Source of the DNA: Smithella sp. M82
Lineage (GTDB): Bacteria > Desulfobacterota > Syntrophia > Syntrophales > Smithellaceae
Assembly (NCBI GenBank): GCA_001683985.1
Contig: MAEO01000044.1
Location: forward strand, 1 to 64,000
Direction: 5' to 3'
Length of the DNA: 64,000 nucleotides
Part shown: in pieces, positions 17,900-27,084 of the stretch
How the letters are laid out: every line of letters starts with the position of its first letter
Position numbering within the stretch: the stretch's first letter is position 1
Notes under the pieces: model-generated
What the model was told of the DNA's origin: nothing
Seen by the model: the letters and a program-made list of their open reading frames with translations, nothing else
The model's database searches: none
Translations under genes and position numbers: made by a program

Positions 17900-18195
17900 G
17901 AGGTTTTTTTTGCAGAGGTTTTTTTGCAGCGAAACTCAGGGGCAGTGACACGGTATGTGGTTCGGCGGCGGTCCTTCTGGCGCAAGCAGCTCATCATTTA
18001 GGTGTATCGCTCGTCATGAAGGCAATTTGAGGCGCTTTTCGGGCAGACCTCTCCGTCACGCCTCTTTTTTCGATGCATCATGCTTCGATGTAATCGTCCC
18101 GGGAGTATTGCGGGTGGCGTGAGTGGTATGAGGCTGCCGGCAATGACATGTCTTCCTCGTTTCATAGGATGGATAACTCCATCCCGAAGCAATAA

Positions 18196-18225
18196 GACAT
18201 AGTAGAACGTTCGTTCTATTGTCAA
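18196..18225 (-). promoter_or_regulatory. Sigma70 promoter with a TetR-type operator in its spacer
   Basis: Minus strand: TTGACA (18225-18220), an 18-base spacer, TATGTC (18201-18196). The spacer is almost filled by a perfect palindrome, TAGAACG-TT-CGTTCTA at 18203-18218. Operators of this size and shape (TnnAACGnnCGTTnnA type) are typical of TetR-family repressors, including lipid regulators. A bound repressor would block the promoter directly. No TetR gene is visible in the window. Transcription would run leftward toward the ligase gene, about 380 bases away. Confidence 0.65.
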
Positions 18226-18249
18226 GAAAGAAATAATGACGTCTATTTC

Positions 18250-18363
18250 ATGAACAAATTAGAAATATCAGACAACATAAAAAATGTTGAAATTGATAAC
18301 CAGTTATGCGAAAATTTTCGGGTCACAAAATTAAAACGAAATACGAGAGGTATTTTTTCATAA
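18250..18363 (+). other. Possible 37-codon small ORF
   Basis: ATG at 18250 to TAA at 18361-18363, coding a polar peptide (MNKLEISDNIKNVEI...). It lies 22 bases before the glycosyltransferase gene. There is no clear ribosome site and no recognised family. It may be a leader peptide, a gene remnant or chance. Confidence 0.2.
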
Positions 18364-18385
18364 AACCTTTCCCCAGGTATTTTTT

Positions 18386-19339
18386 ATGACAGATATTCCT
18401 GATATTTCTATTGTCGTACCAGTGTACGGAAGTGATGGCGCCTTGGTTCCTCTTTATGAACGAGTCGTTACCGCTACGGCTCGTATTCCAGCCAGCTTTG
18501 AGCTTATCTTTGTCGATGATCGTGGACCGGGCAAACCGTGGGAAATAATAAAAACCTTGGCAAGTAAAGATCAGAGAGTTATAGGCCTAAGGCTTTCCCG
18601 AAACTTCGGGCAACACAGCGCTATCATGGCAGGTATAAACTCGGCGCACGGACGATGGCTGGTAGTAATGGATTGCGATTTGCAAGACCGTCCGGAAGAA
18701 ATTCCCCGTCTTTGGGCAAAAGCGCAGGAAGGACACGATGTTGTTGCGGGCCGCAGAGTTGAAAGGCAGGATGGAATTTTCAAACGTTTATCTTCCAAAG
18801 CATTCCATAAAGTTTTTATGTACATGACCGACCAGAAAACTGATGCCGCGCAATCAAATTTCGGAATCTATTCCCGTAAAGTTATTGATATAATCAAAAA
18901 AATGCATGAACAACCTCAAGTGTTTCCTTTGTTGGCTCGATGGGCCGGCTTCGAAGCAATTCCGATTGATATAGAACATAGCAAACGAACAGAAGGTAAG
19001 TCTAGCTATAATTTCAGCCGGAGTGTTTCACTAGCAATCGATATCATTGTTTTTCACTCCAACAAACCATTGAAGATGTGCATTCAATTCGGGTTTCTAA
19101 TGGCTTTTGTAGCATTTTGTTTTGGAGTGTGGTTCTTTATACGGTATTTTTTATTTGATTCCATACCTACCGGTTGGACTAGTGTAATAGTCTCATTATT
19201 CTTTTTGTCCGGCGTTATCCTGCTCGGGATGGGCATTCTGGGTATTTACATAGGTTGCGTTTTTGATCAAGTAAAAGGAAGACCTCCTTACATAATAAAA
19301 GAACAGGCCAAGTTACTTGTTAAAGATAATTATTTATAA
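18386..19339 (+). CDS. Polyprenyl-phosphate glycosyltransferase, GT2 (DPM1/GtrB-like)
   Basis: 317 residues. The GT2 domain (1-225) has SIVVPVYGSDG at the start, the nucleotide-binding VDDRGPG and the metal-binding VMDCDLQDRPEEIP (about 91-104). Two C-terminal membrane helices (about 228-250 and 262-290) follow, the arrangement of GtrB/ArnC-type enzymes that load one sugar onto undecaprenyl phosphate. It acts at the cytosolic face of the inner membrane and opens the plus-strand glycan region. The sugar is unknown. The polytopic protein at 31986 is a candidate user of the lipid-linked sugar. Confidence 0.9.
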   Translation: MTDIPDISIVVPVYGSDGALVPLYERVVTATARIPASFELIFVDDRGPGKPWEIIKTLASKDQRVIGLRLSRNFGQHSAIMAGINSAHGRWLVVMDCDLQDRPEEIPRLWAKAQEGHDVVAGRRVERQDGIFKRLSSKAFHKVFMYMTDQKTDAAQSNFGIYSRKVIDIIKKMHEQPQVFPLLARWAGFEAIPIDIEHSKRTEGKSSYNFSRSVSLAIDIIVFHSNKPLKMCIQFGFLMAFVAFCFGVWFFIRYFLFDSIPTGWTSVIVSLFFLSGVILLGMGILGIYIGCVFDQVKGRPPYIIKEQAKLLVKDNYL

Positions 19340-19567
19340 AATTGTATTGCAGCACCATTTGATGAATTATTAGCTATGCACGCTAGCAACTGGATAAAAG
19401 ATGAATTGTAGATGATCATGCGGGTTTATAATAATATATAAACAAAACGCTATTGACTTTTTCTCATTCAAGCTTATTGAAGAATCTTTCAAACGTGTAA
19501 GCTATTTAAATGTTTTCACAAATAACACCAAAGGATGTATTTAAAAAATATTACATAAAGATTTTTT

Positions 19568-19807
19568 ATGACTAACAAAGAAAAGTATGACCAAATTTTC
19601 ATGGATTGCTTTTCTGTTGAGAAGAGCATGCTCAATGATAAATTTGTATATCAGTGTATTCCATTGTGGGATTCTGTAGGACATATGAATATGGTTGCAG
19701 GGATAGAGGATACATTTAATATTATGATGGATACGGATGATATTATAGAATTTAGTTCATATACAAAAGGCATGGAAATCCTGGCAAAATATAAAATAGA
19801 AATTTAA
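19568..19807 (+). CDS. Acyl carrier protein (glycan cluster)
   Basis: 79 residues with the phosphopantetheine site WDSVGHMN (Ser36) and a following helix MVAGIEDTFNIMMDTDDI. The pattern is that of small stand-alone ACPs found in polysaccharide and lux-like clusters, not of fatty acid synthase AcpP, which has GADSLDTVE. It probably carries the acyl group handled by the AMP-ligase, LuxE and LuxC proteins encoded downstream. A weak ribosome site precedes the ATG. Confidence 0.85.
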   Translation: MTNKEKYDQIFMDCFSVEKSMLNDKFVYQCIPLWDSVGHMNMVAGIEDTFNIMMDTDDIIEFSSYTKGMEILAKYKIEI

Positions 19808-20282
19808 TTTCTACTGACGTTTTTTAATATTCGGGGAAAGATGTGATTGCTTAGAGTGTTTAATTGACGTTGATGTATATAGAGTCATAACGTAACTTAT
19901 TTTAAAATTTAGAAAATATTTATTACTCATACAGGATTAACGACTGCGGTCAACGCCTTGAAAGATAATGTAAAAAAAGATGTATGACATATTGTGTGTT
20001 TCAAAACAGCTTGGATTGGTAGTTAAGTATATTGGATTTCTACCCGTTTGCGCCGATTAAGTTTTGATTAATGATAGTATCCGTCAGAAAGCGATAACCT
20101 TTTGCTTGCTTATAAACCAGAGTATATCTGATTGCTATGAAAATTGACTCTGTGATGAATATCAATATTTTATAAAATTGGTATTATATTATGGAACAAT
20201 TGATAAATATATTGTCGAAGTTAAGTAAAAATTATGGAAGAAGCTCAATGATGGACCGTTTTTTATCTTTAAAGGCACCCAT
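19808..20282. other. 475-base AT-rich gap in the glycan cluster
   Basis: There is no credible full gene. Short plus-strand frames occur, for example one starting at 19981 and a 33-codon frame at 20191-20292 that overlaps the start of the next gene by ten bases in another frame. None was recognised. The gap is large for a cluster otherwise tightly packed, so loss of a gene here (such as a ketoreductase next to the ACP) is possible but not shown. Confidence 0.5.
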
Positions 20283-21020
20283 ATGGAAATAATTGACGCT
20301 TACTGGGAAGAACGAAATCTCGGTGTAAAAAGTTATGAAGTTATATTGTCACAAGAAGATACCATGGAAGATTTTATCCTTCAGGAAAAAAGGCTGATTG
20401 AAAATGGCGCAAAATTTATCGTAGTAAAGTCACCCGTTAACGTTCCAGACTTTATATTTGCACTGCCAAGCACAGGCTATCTTTTTATAGAAACAGCCTT
20501 TTCCCTAGTGCTAAAAAAAAATAATTTCAAATGCCCCACATATATTGCAAGACGTGATCATGATTTTAAAACTAGAAAGCTGCAAACTCCAGATATAATA
20601 CAGCGCGTATATGATGAAATCGCTAAGGGAATTTTTAACTCTGATAGAATTGCGTTAGATAAGCATTTTTCTCAACATATTGCAAACAATAGGTATATTA
20701 ACTGGATAAAGGATCTAATAGCTCAAGGACATGATATTCATGAAGTTTATTATAACGGTGACCCAGTCGGATTTTTCGTTTTTAAGAAACTTGATGATAA
20801 AAAAATAAAGGGAATACTGACCGGTATATACGAAAAATATCTCACTTCAGGGTTTGGGGCAGTAATTATGAATAAACTCTGCAATACGGTTTGGACATTG
20901 GGTTGTTCTTCTTTCTATGTAAACGTTGTATCTAATAACTTGAAAGCCTTGCGGACTAATCTATTATTTGGGTTTGAAATAGAAAACATTTCTTATCATT
21001 ATGTTAAGCACATTATATAA
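20283..21020 (+). CDS. GNAT N-acyltransferase, WecD-like two-part protein
   Basis: 245 residues. The N-terminal half (WEERNLGVKSYEVI, then a mixed alpha/beta part ending TGYLFIETAFSLVLK) and the C-terminal GNAT fold (GDPVGFFVFKKLDDKKIKG, SGFGAVIMNKL, NLKALRTNLLFGFE) mirror the layout of dTDP-fucosamine acetyltransferase WecD. The second such protein in the window is at 34247. The reaction is probably N-acylation of an amino sugar nucleotide. Given the ACP and ligase neighbours, an unusual acyl donor is possible. AAAGG precedes the ATG by about eight bases. Confidence 0.72.
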   Translation: MEIIDAYWEERNLGVKSYEVILSQEDTMEDFILQEKRLIENGAKFIVVKSPVNVPDFIFALPSTGYLFIETAFSLVLKKNNFKCPTYIARRDHDFKTRKLQTPDIIQRVYDEIAKGIFNSDRIALDKHFSQHIANNRYINWIKDLIAQGHDIHEVYYNGDPVGFFVFKKLDDKKIKGILTGIYEKYLTSGFGAVIMNKLCNTVWTLGCSSFYVNVVSNNLKALRTNLLFGFEIENISYHYVKHII

Positions 21021-21220
21021 AACAAAATGCAGACGAGTCGTCACAAAGGTAAAGTTGGATTAAAATTGTAGTGCGTGTCTTTAAGTGCGTTGGGATGGCG
21101 GATCTGAAAACCCGCATTATGTATCCAATAATATCGATAACTTAATTGTCTGTTTTCAAAGGAAATTAGTTAAAAAGTTGAATTTTTATCATTAAATTAT
21201 ATGAATAGGGGTGTTTAGTC

Positions 21221-21694
21221 ATGGAACAAGAAGTTATAAAAAATCTGGATGTGTATGCTATTCAACAATACCAGCAGAATCGCTATCCATTATTATTTAT
21301 CGATTATGTTGAAGAAGTTTTTCCGGGTAAGAGCGCCAAAGGTCATAAAAATTTTTCATTCAATGAGTGGTTTTTCCCTGTTCATTTTGCTGATGAGCCC
21401 AACGTTCCCGGCTTCGTTCAAATCGAGGTGCTTACGCAGCTTTTCCTTATGACTTTTTTAACATTACCAGGAAATAAAGGAAAGAAGACAGGATTTATTT
21501 CTATCGAAAATGCCCGGTTTAGAAAGAAGATCATCCCTGGCGACAGACTGGATATACAAGCAGAACTAAAGTCATACCGTCGTGGGCTGGCTAAAGGTAC
21601 TTCGACGGGTTACATCAATGGAGAAATTGCTTGTAGTGCTGATCTAGTAATTGCCATTCCGGATATCCTGAATGAATTCATACCTACCAGATGA
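21221..21694 (+). CDS. FabZ-like hotdog 3-hydroxyacyl-ACP dehydratase
   Basis: 157 residues with a single hotdog domain. The family catalytic pair is kept: His55 in FFPVHFADEPNVPGF and Glu69 in GFVQIEVLTQ. The N-terminal YPLLFIDYVEEVFPGK also matches FabZ (usual YPFLLVD). The usual HFPG is HFAD here, so the substrate pocket differs from housekeeping FabZ. It stands between the GNAT and the TPP enzyme and may dehydrate an ACP-bound hydroxyacyl used to decorate the glycan. AGGGGTG is a good ribosome site. Confidence 0.82.
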   Translation: MEQEVIKNLDVYAIQQYQQNRYPLLFIDYVEEVFPGKSAKGHKNFSFNEWFFPVHFADEPNVPGFVQIEVLTQLFLMTFLTLPGNKGKKTGFISIENARFRKKIIPGDRLDIQAELKSYRRGLAKGTSTGYINGEIACSADLVIAIPDILNEFIPTR

Positions 21695-21736
21695 GCATTA
21701 AATATTATGGCAAGACCCGAAAGGTAACTATATTTG

Positions 21737-23518
21737 ATGATTCGTGTTGCGGATTATATTATAGAAAGACTGTATAATGAAGGTGCGAAGCATATCTTCA
21801 TGGTAACAGGTCGTGGTATCTTGTTTTTGTCTGATGCTGTTGCAAGACACAAAGAACTCAAAGGGATTTCAGTGCACCATGAACAAGCGGGAGCTTTTGC
21901 AGCGACTGCATATGCTCAGTGTACGGAAAAGATTGGCGCTTGTCTGGTCTCAACAGGATGCGCAGGAACCAATGCAATCACAGGATTGCTTTGCGCATGG
22001 CAGGATGCCATCCCTTGCGTTTTTGTTTCCGGTCAGAACAAGCTTCAGGAAACGAAACGTTATTCCGGAATTCCGCTCCGTACTTTTGGACAACAGGAGG
22101 CTGATATTATTGGTATCGTAGAACCGATAACTAAATATGCCACTATGATTACCAATCCAAATCAGATAGTATATGAAATGGACAAAGCTCTTTATCTGGC
22201 GAGTTCCGGAAGAAAAGGACCGGTTTGGATTGACGTACCACTGGATATTCAAAACATGAGGATAGAGCCAGACGAGTTGGAACATTTTCCGACTGTGATC
22301 GATTTTTATTTTGCACCACTTGCGGAAGATATGGCGTATGTAATAAATGCCTTACAACGTGCAGAACGTCCTGTTTTGCTGATTGGAAGCGGTATACGCT
22401 CGGCGGATGCTATTCCCGAGTTGGAGAAATTCGTTGAAAAGTATCGGATACCGGTCACTTATACAAGTTCTGCCACTGATGTATATGGGGCAAGCAATCA
22501 ACTATCTATTGGTACTGTAGGAAGCCTGGGTGGAACACGATCGGGAAATTTTGCCGTTCAAAATTCGGATTTATTATTGGTGTTGGGTTGTAGATTGTCG
22601 CCGGTAACTACCGGTCCTGACTACAAGAATTTTGCGCGGGGAGCAAAAGTGATTGTAGTTGATATTGATCAGGTTGAACATTCCAAAAATACGGTAAAAA
22701 TTGATCGTTTGATTATCTCGGATGTAAAAAATTTTCTTGGTTCATTGATAAAAGAAAATGCCCGCAGTGCCAGTAATGAATGGCAAAATAAGTGCATCCA
22801 TTGGAAACAGGTATTCCCGTTATGTGAGGATAAGTACAAGCTTACAGAAAAGGTAGATCTTTATTATTTAGCAGAATGTCTTTCTGAAAGCTTATCTGAT
22901 GAGGCTATTTTGCTTACCGATGCAGGCCTTGAGGAACTTATTATTCCTTCGGCCGTTTCCTTCAGAAAAGGGCAACGATGTATTCATCCTGCTTCACAAG
23001 GTGCAATGGGATATGCACTGCCGGGTGCAGTCGGTGCATACTTTGCGTATGGTCATCAGACAGTTGCTGTAATCGGAGATGGATCGATTATGATGAATTT
23101 GCAGGAACTGCAAACAATAAGATATCACGATATTCCAATAAAAATAATTGTCGTTAACAATAATGCTTATGCCATTATCAGAAAAAGACAAATAGAACTT
23201 TTCAGGACACGGACAATTGGAACAGATCCGGGTAACGGCGTGGGGTATCCAAACTTTCAAAAAGTGGCGGAGTGTTTTGAAATTCCATATATACGAATAG
23301 AAAATAGCACAGATTTGAAATCAAGAATTGCATCGGTAATTAATATGAATGGCCCTGTATTATGTGAAGTCCTGGGTGTAGAAGACCAGGATTATCTAAG
23401 AAGCTCATATGCTCATAATTCCAAAAGACGTATAATACAAAGACCGATTGAAGATCAGTCACCCTTCATGGAGCGTGATCTTTTCTTGGCTGAGATGATT
23501 ATTGAACCTTTAGACTAA
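21737..23518 (+). CDS. Thiamine-diphosphate-dependent carboligase/decarboxylase, acetolactate synthase-like
   Basis: About 593 residues with the three-domain IlvB/POX layout. The N-terminal PYR domain has the catalytic Glu in HHEQAGAFAATAYA (about 49-62), the central domain spans about 190-320, and the C-terminal PP domain has GDGSIMMN and NNNAY for Mg-TPP binding. A TTG (21734) precedes the ATG (21737) and the ATG is preferred. Housekeeping IlvB is not expected between an ACP/hotdog gene and neuB, and no ilvN follows. It probably joins or decarboxylates a 2-keto acid in making a special glycan building block. Substrate unknown. Confidence 0.85.
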   Translation: MIRVADYIIERLYNEGAKHIFMVTGRGILFLSDAVARHKELKGISVHHEQAGAFAATAYAQCTEKIGACLVSTGCAGTNAITGLLCAWQDAIPCVFVSGQNKLQETKRYSGIPLRTFGQQEADIIGIVEPITKYATMITNPNQIVYEMDKALYLASSGRKGPVWIDVPLDIQNMRIEPDELEHFPTVIDFYFAPLAEDMAYVINALQRAERPVLLIGSGIRSADAIPELEKFVEKYRIPVTYTSSATDVYGASNQLSIGTVGSLGGTRSGNFAVQNSDLLLVLGCRLSPVTTGPDYKNFARGAKVIVVDIDQVEHSKNTVKIDRLIISDVKNFLGSLIKENARSASNEWQNKCIHWKQVFPLCEDKYKLTEKVDLYYLAECLSESLSDEAILLTDAGLEELIIPSAVSFRKGQRCIHPASQGAMGYALPGAVGAYFAYGHQTVAVIGDGSIMMNLQELQTIRYHDIPIKIIVVNNNAYAIIRKRQIELFRTRTIGTDPGNGVGYPNFQKVAECFEIPYIRIENSTDLKSRIASVINMNGPVLCEVLGVEDQDYLRSSYAHNSKRRIIQRPIEDQSPFMERDLFLAEMIIEPLD

Positions 23519-23540
23519 AAATTAATAGAGGAGAAAAGTT

Positions 23541-24575
23541 ATGGCAAAGTGTATCTTGCGTGATTCAACAGTGATTGGTGATTTCTTAAAACCATACATT
23601 GTTGCGGAAGTTAATACCAGCCATAACGGCAATATGGAAACAGCTAAGGAAATGATTGACCGGGCAAAAGAAGCGGGTTGCTCTTGTGTAAAATTTCAGT
23701 CATGGTCAAAGGAATCACTTTATTCCAAAACATACTATGACGAAAACCCGATTGTGAAACGCTTCGTGCAAAAATTCGCTCTTTCAGAAGCACAATTAAT
23801 GGAAGTGGCTCAGTACTGCAAAGACCGCGGCATTGCCTTCACATCAACACCCTACTCTGAAACAGAGGTAGATTTTCTTGTAAAGAAAAGTAACGCACCA
23901 TACATCAAGGTCGCTTCCATGGATCTGGTTAACTATCCTTTCCTAGAATATATAGCGAGTTGCGGTGTGCCAATAATTTTGTCAACCGGAATGGGAACAA
24001 TGGAAGAAGTGCAGAAAGCAGTGGCAACCATTGAGAAAGCCGGCAACCAGAATATATGCCTGTTGCATTGTATTTCCATTTATCCACCGGAGTTATCAAC
24101 TATACGCTTAAACAATATTCTGGGGTTGCGTAAGGAATTCCCGAATTATCCGGTTGGTTTCTCAGATCATTCCATAGGTACGGAAATGGCTGCCGCAGCG
24201 GTTGCGTTGGGCGCCGCTATGATTGAAAAGCATCTTACGCTTGACCGCACAAAAATTGGGATGGACAATCAGATGGCAACGGAACCGGCGGAAATGGCAC
24301 AATTAGTCCGAAATTGTCAAAACGTCCATATCGCACTTGGAGATACCGAAAGGATTGTCTTGCCTGCTGAGATGGAACAACGTAAGAAAATGCGGCGAAG
24401 TGTAGTTGCAACCAGGGATTTGCCGGCCGGAACAAAGCTGACAAAAAATGATTTAGGCGCAAAGAGACCCGGAACTGGCCTTCCTTCCGAAAAAATCAAC
24501 GAATTGGTTGGTAAAGTTTTGATTCGGGATGTTAAAGCAGATACTCTGATTTTTGATTCTGATTTTTCTGAATAG
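23541..24575 (+). CDS. neuB: NeuB-family synthase (sialic/nonulosonic acid synthase) with SAF domain
   Basis: 344 residues. The barrel domain begins PYIVAEVNTSHNGNMETAK and contains VKFQSW, PIILSTGMGTMEEV and GFSDHSIG, then IEKHLTLDR, all NeuB signatures. The C-terminal SAF/antifreeze-like domain (about 283-344) has RRSVVATRDLPAGTKLTKND. The family condenses phosphoenolpyruvate with an N-acyl hexosamine to make sialic, legionaminic or pseudaminic acid. GAGGAGA precedes the ATG. No CMP-transferase (NeuA) or NeuC-type epimerase is in the window, so the pathway is incomplete here and the acceptor is unclear. Confidence 0.88.
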   Translation: MAKCILRDSTVIGDFLKPYIVAEVNTSHNGNMETAKEMIDRAKEAGCSCVKFQSWSKESLYSKTYYDENPIVKRFVQKFALSEAQLMEVAQYCKDRGIAFTSTPYSETEVDFLVKKSNAPYIKVASMDLVNYPFLEYIASCGVPIILSTGMGTMEEVQKAVATIEKAGNQNICLLHCISIYPPELSTIRLNNILGLRKEFPNYPVGFSDHSIGTEMAAAAVALGAAMIEKHLTLDRTKIGMDNQMATEPAEMAQLVRNCQNVHIALGDTERIVLPAEMEQRKKMRRSVVATRDLPAGTKLTKNDLGAKRPGTGLPSEKINELVGKVLIRDVKADTLIFDSDFSE

Positions 24576-24596
24576 GCATACCGAAAATACATTCTT

Positions 24597-26003
24597 ATGG
24601 ATATATTTAAATTTAGTAATAAAATTGCCGCCTTGCAGGACGACGGGAAAGCAGTTACGTATAAAGAATTGGATAATTTCTCTCGGCAAGTCGGTCATAT
24701 AATTGGTGAGCGCTGTCTGGCTTTTATATTGTGCAGAAATACAATTGGCTCATTGGCAAGTTACCTGGCCTGTCTGGATAATAAAATTGTACCGTTGCTT
24801 TTGGATTCTTCTTTGGACAGGGAATTACTTATAAATTTGCAAAAAACATACAAACCGCAATATATTTTTATGCCTGCCGACTTAACAAATGAAGATAACC
24901 TCGTCACTTTTGAGAAATACCTTTACACAATTATCAAAACAAACTTTGATGAAAAATACTCATTAAATAATGACCTGGCATTGTTGCTCACTACATCGGG
25001 CAGTACGGGCAGTCCAAAGGTTGTTAGGCTGAGCTGTGAAAACATACGCTCTAATGCGGAATCTATAGTTCAGTATTTAGAATTGAATGATTCAGAGAGG
25101 CCGATTACAACCCTTCCGATGCATTATTCTTATGGCCTCTCAATAATTAACAGCCATCTAGCGGTGGGTGCAACTATTTTATTGACCAGCAAGTCGCTAA
25201 TGCAGAAGGAATTCTGGAATTTTTTAAAGACCGAAGGTGCTACGTCTTTTGGTGGTGTACCGTACACTTATGAGATTTTGAATAAATTGAGATTTATCCG
25301 CATGGATTTGCCATCTTTACGGTCAATGACCCAGGCAGGCGGCAAGCTGTCACTGGAATTGCACAGGCATTTTGCTCAGTATGCTTCTGAAAAAAGTAAA
25401 CGTTTTTTTGTCATGTACGGTCAGACAGAGGCAACGGCTAGGATGGCATATTTGCCTTATGAAAAATCGCTCGAAAAGTGCGGAAGTATGGGTATAGCCG
25501 TACCGGGAGGCGAGCTTACGTTAATTGATACAGACGGTAAAGAAATTATCGCATCGGATGTTATCGGCGAGCTTGTATATAGAGGGCCGAATGTTACGCT
25601 GGGATACGCTGAATGCGGCGCGGATTTAGCTAAAGGTAATGAAAGGCATGGTGTATTGGCCACAGGGGATATGGCTAAACGCGACGCGGATGGTTTTTAT
25701 TACATTCTCTACCGCAAAAAAAGATTTCTAAAGATATTCGGCAATCGCGTCAATCTAGACGAAATAGAGCATATGATAAAAAGTGCGTTCCCGAAGCTGG
25801 ACTGCGCCTGCGCAGGAACAGATGATAACATGTATATTTTTCTCACCAACAAGAAAATTGCTCCCGAAGTAAAGACATATATTTCTGAAAAGACAAAGTT
25901 AAACCCGTCGGCGTTCAAAACTGTGGTTATTGATAATATACCAAAGAATGAAGCAGGGAAGACATTATATGTAAAACTGGCGAAGTATTATGATGGATTA
26001 TAA
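24597..26003 (+). CDS. AMP-dependent acyl synthetase/ligase
   Basis: 468 residues, a compact class I adenylate-forming enzyme. The P-loop is LLLTTSGSTGSPK (about 136-148). Later motifs are MYGQTEATARM, ATGDMAKRDADGFYYI and the C-terminal Lys in NEAGKTLYVK. It is distinct from the GC-rich ligase at 16311. It overlaps the following luxE-like gene by 14 bases, and luxE overlaps luxC, so the three are translationally coupled. It probably activates an acid for loading onto the ACP or onto LuxE. Confidence 0.87.
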   Translation: MDIFKFSNKIAALQDDGKAVTYKELDNFSRQVGHIIGERCLAFILCRNTIGSLASYLACLDNKIVPLLLDSSLDRELLINLQKTYKPQYIFMPADLTNEDNLVTFEKYLYTIIKTNFDEKYSLNNDLALLLTTSGSTGSPKVVRLSCENIRSNAESIVQYLELNDSERPITTLPMHYSYGLSIINSHLAVGATILLTSKSLMQKEFWNFLKTEGATSFGGVPYTYEILNKLRFIRMDLPSLRSMTQAGGKLSLELHRHFAQYASEKSKRFFVMYGQTEATARMAYLPYEKSLEKCGSMGIAVPGGELTLIDTDGKEIIASDVIGELVYRGPNVTLGYAECGADLAKGNERHGVLATGDMAKRDADGFYYILYRKKRFLKIFGNRVNLDEIEHMIKSAFPKLDCACAGTDDNMYIFLTNKKIAPEVKTYISEKTKLNPSAFKTVVIDNIPKNEAGKTLYVKLAKYYDGL

Positions 26004-27084
26004 TGAAATATTAAATATACCGCCCTATTCTCTTAATAGAACTGAAAAACACAGGCTATTGAATGAAAGACTTATAGCTTTGTCAAGGTTGCACTATGCT
26101 TCATGCAAAAGTTACAAAAGGATGGTCGATGCCTTGGCGTGTGATTTAGAACAAGTCAAAGATTATTATGACTTGCCATTTTTGCCGGTTAGTCTTTTTA
26201 AAGAATTTGATTTACTGAGCGTTGATAAAACAGAAGTTTTTAAAACCATGACTTCTTCAGGCACAACGGGCAAGGCTGTATCGAAGATTTATCTTGACCG
26301 GGTAACTTCCAATAATCAGCAGAAGACTTTGATTAAGATAGTATCCGATTTTACCGGTTCTGCCCGTATGCCGATGCTTATTATTGACAGTCCGTCTGTG
26401 GTTAAAAATAGAGTAATGTATTCCGCCAGAGGTGCCGGAATACTTGGATTCTCAATGTTCGGCGTCGACAAAACTTATGCCCTGGATGATGATATGAATA
26501 TTGATATTCAGGGAATTGCATCTTTTTTGGATAAACATAAAGACAAAACTATTTTGCTGTTTGGCTTCACCTTTATGATTTGGCAGCATTTTTATAAAAA
26601 ACTATTTAAACATTTTGACGAAAAAGGTCTTAAACTTGATTTATCAAAAGGAATACTGATTCATGGCGGTGGTTGGAAAAAACTTGTCAGCGATGCGATT
26701 TCACCGAAAGAATTTAAACGTTGTTTGAAAGAAATATGCGGTATCGTGAAGGTACATGACTACTATGGTATGGTAGAACAAACAGGATGCATATACATGG
26801 AATGCGAATATGGTCATTTGCATGCCAGTATATTTTCTGATGTAATCACCAGACGGGCCATCGATTTTAAGCCTTGTGAACTTGGCGAGATGGGAATTAT
26901 CCAAGTGGTATCCATGTTGCCTGAATCCTATCCCGGGCATTCATTGCTTACCGAGGATGAAGGCATAATTTTGGGTGAGGATGATTGTTCGTGTGGAAGA
27001 AAAGGTAAATACTTTAGAGTGGAAGGTCGACTTAAAAATGCAGAGATGAGGGGATGCAGTGATACCTACGCAATTAAGTTTTGA
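25990..27084 (+). CDS. LuxE-like acyl-protein synthetase
   Basis: 364 residues of the LuxE/PaaK adenylating group. The P-loop-like motif reads TMTSSGTTGKAVSK (about 90), with FGFTFMIWQHF, ILIHGGGWKKL and YGMVEQTGCIYMECEYGHL further on, a LuxE pattern. In luciferase operons LuxE activates a fatty acid and passes it to LuxC for reduction to aldehyde. Here luxC follows at once (overlap 26 bases), so the pair is kept, but luxA/B are absent. Tandem ATGs start the gene. Confidence 0.87.
   Translation: MMDYNEILNIPPYSLNRTEKHRLLNERLIALSRLHYASCKSYKRMVDALACDLEQVKDYYDLPFLPVSLFKEFDLLSVDKTEVFKTMTSSGTTGKAVSKIYLDRVTSNNQQKTLIKIVSDFTGSARMPMLIIDSPSVVKNRVMYSARGAGILGFSMFGVDKTYALDDDMNIDIQGIASFLDKHKDKTILLFGFTFMIWQHFYKKLFKHFDEKGLKLDLSKGILIHGGGWKKLVSDAISPKEFKRCLKEICGIVKVHDYYGMVEQTGCIYMECEYGHLHASIFSDVITRRAIDFKPCELGEMGIIQVVSMLPESYPGHSLLTEDEGIILGEDDCSCGRKGKYFRVEGRLKNAEMRGCSDTYAIKF

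Larger units (their letters stand above)
17900..18385. other. Leader/intergenic region between ligase promoter and glycosyltransferase
   Basis: About 490 bases. The left part (17900-18195) is GC-rich and has only an unconvincing minus-strand 75-codon frame that begins inside a promoter. It includes an inverted repeat GAGGCG/CGCCTC (18031-18066). The promoter/operator at 18196-18225 is listed separately. The right part is AT-rich and has a possible 37-codon frame. The composition change near 18200 probably marks the right edge of the GC-rich block. Confidence 0.5.

Noticed and set aside
17998-18225. 75-codon minus-strand frame upstream of the ligase gene
   Set aside because: It begins inside the -35 box of the promoter with the TetR-type operator, so that promoter could not express it; composition is not protein-like.
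20191-20292. Possible N-terminal extension or frameshift joining a 33-codon frame to the GNAT gene at 20283
   Set aside because: The downstream protein already starts where the WecD-like family begins and has a ribosome site; the 33-codon frame has no recognised homology.
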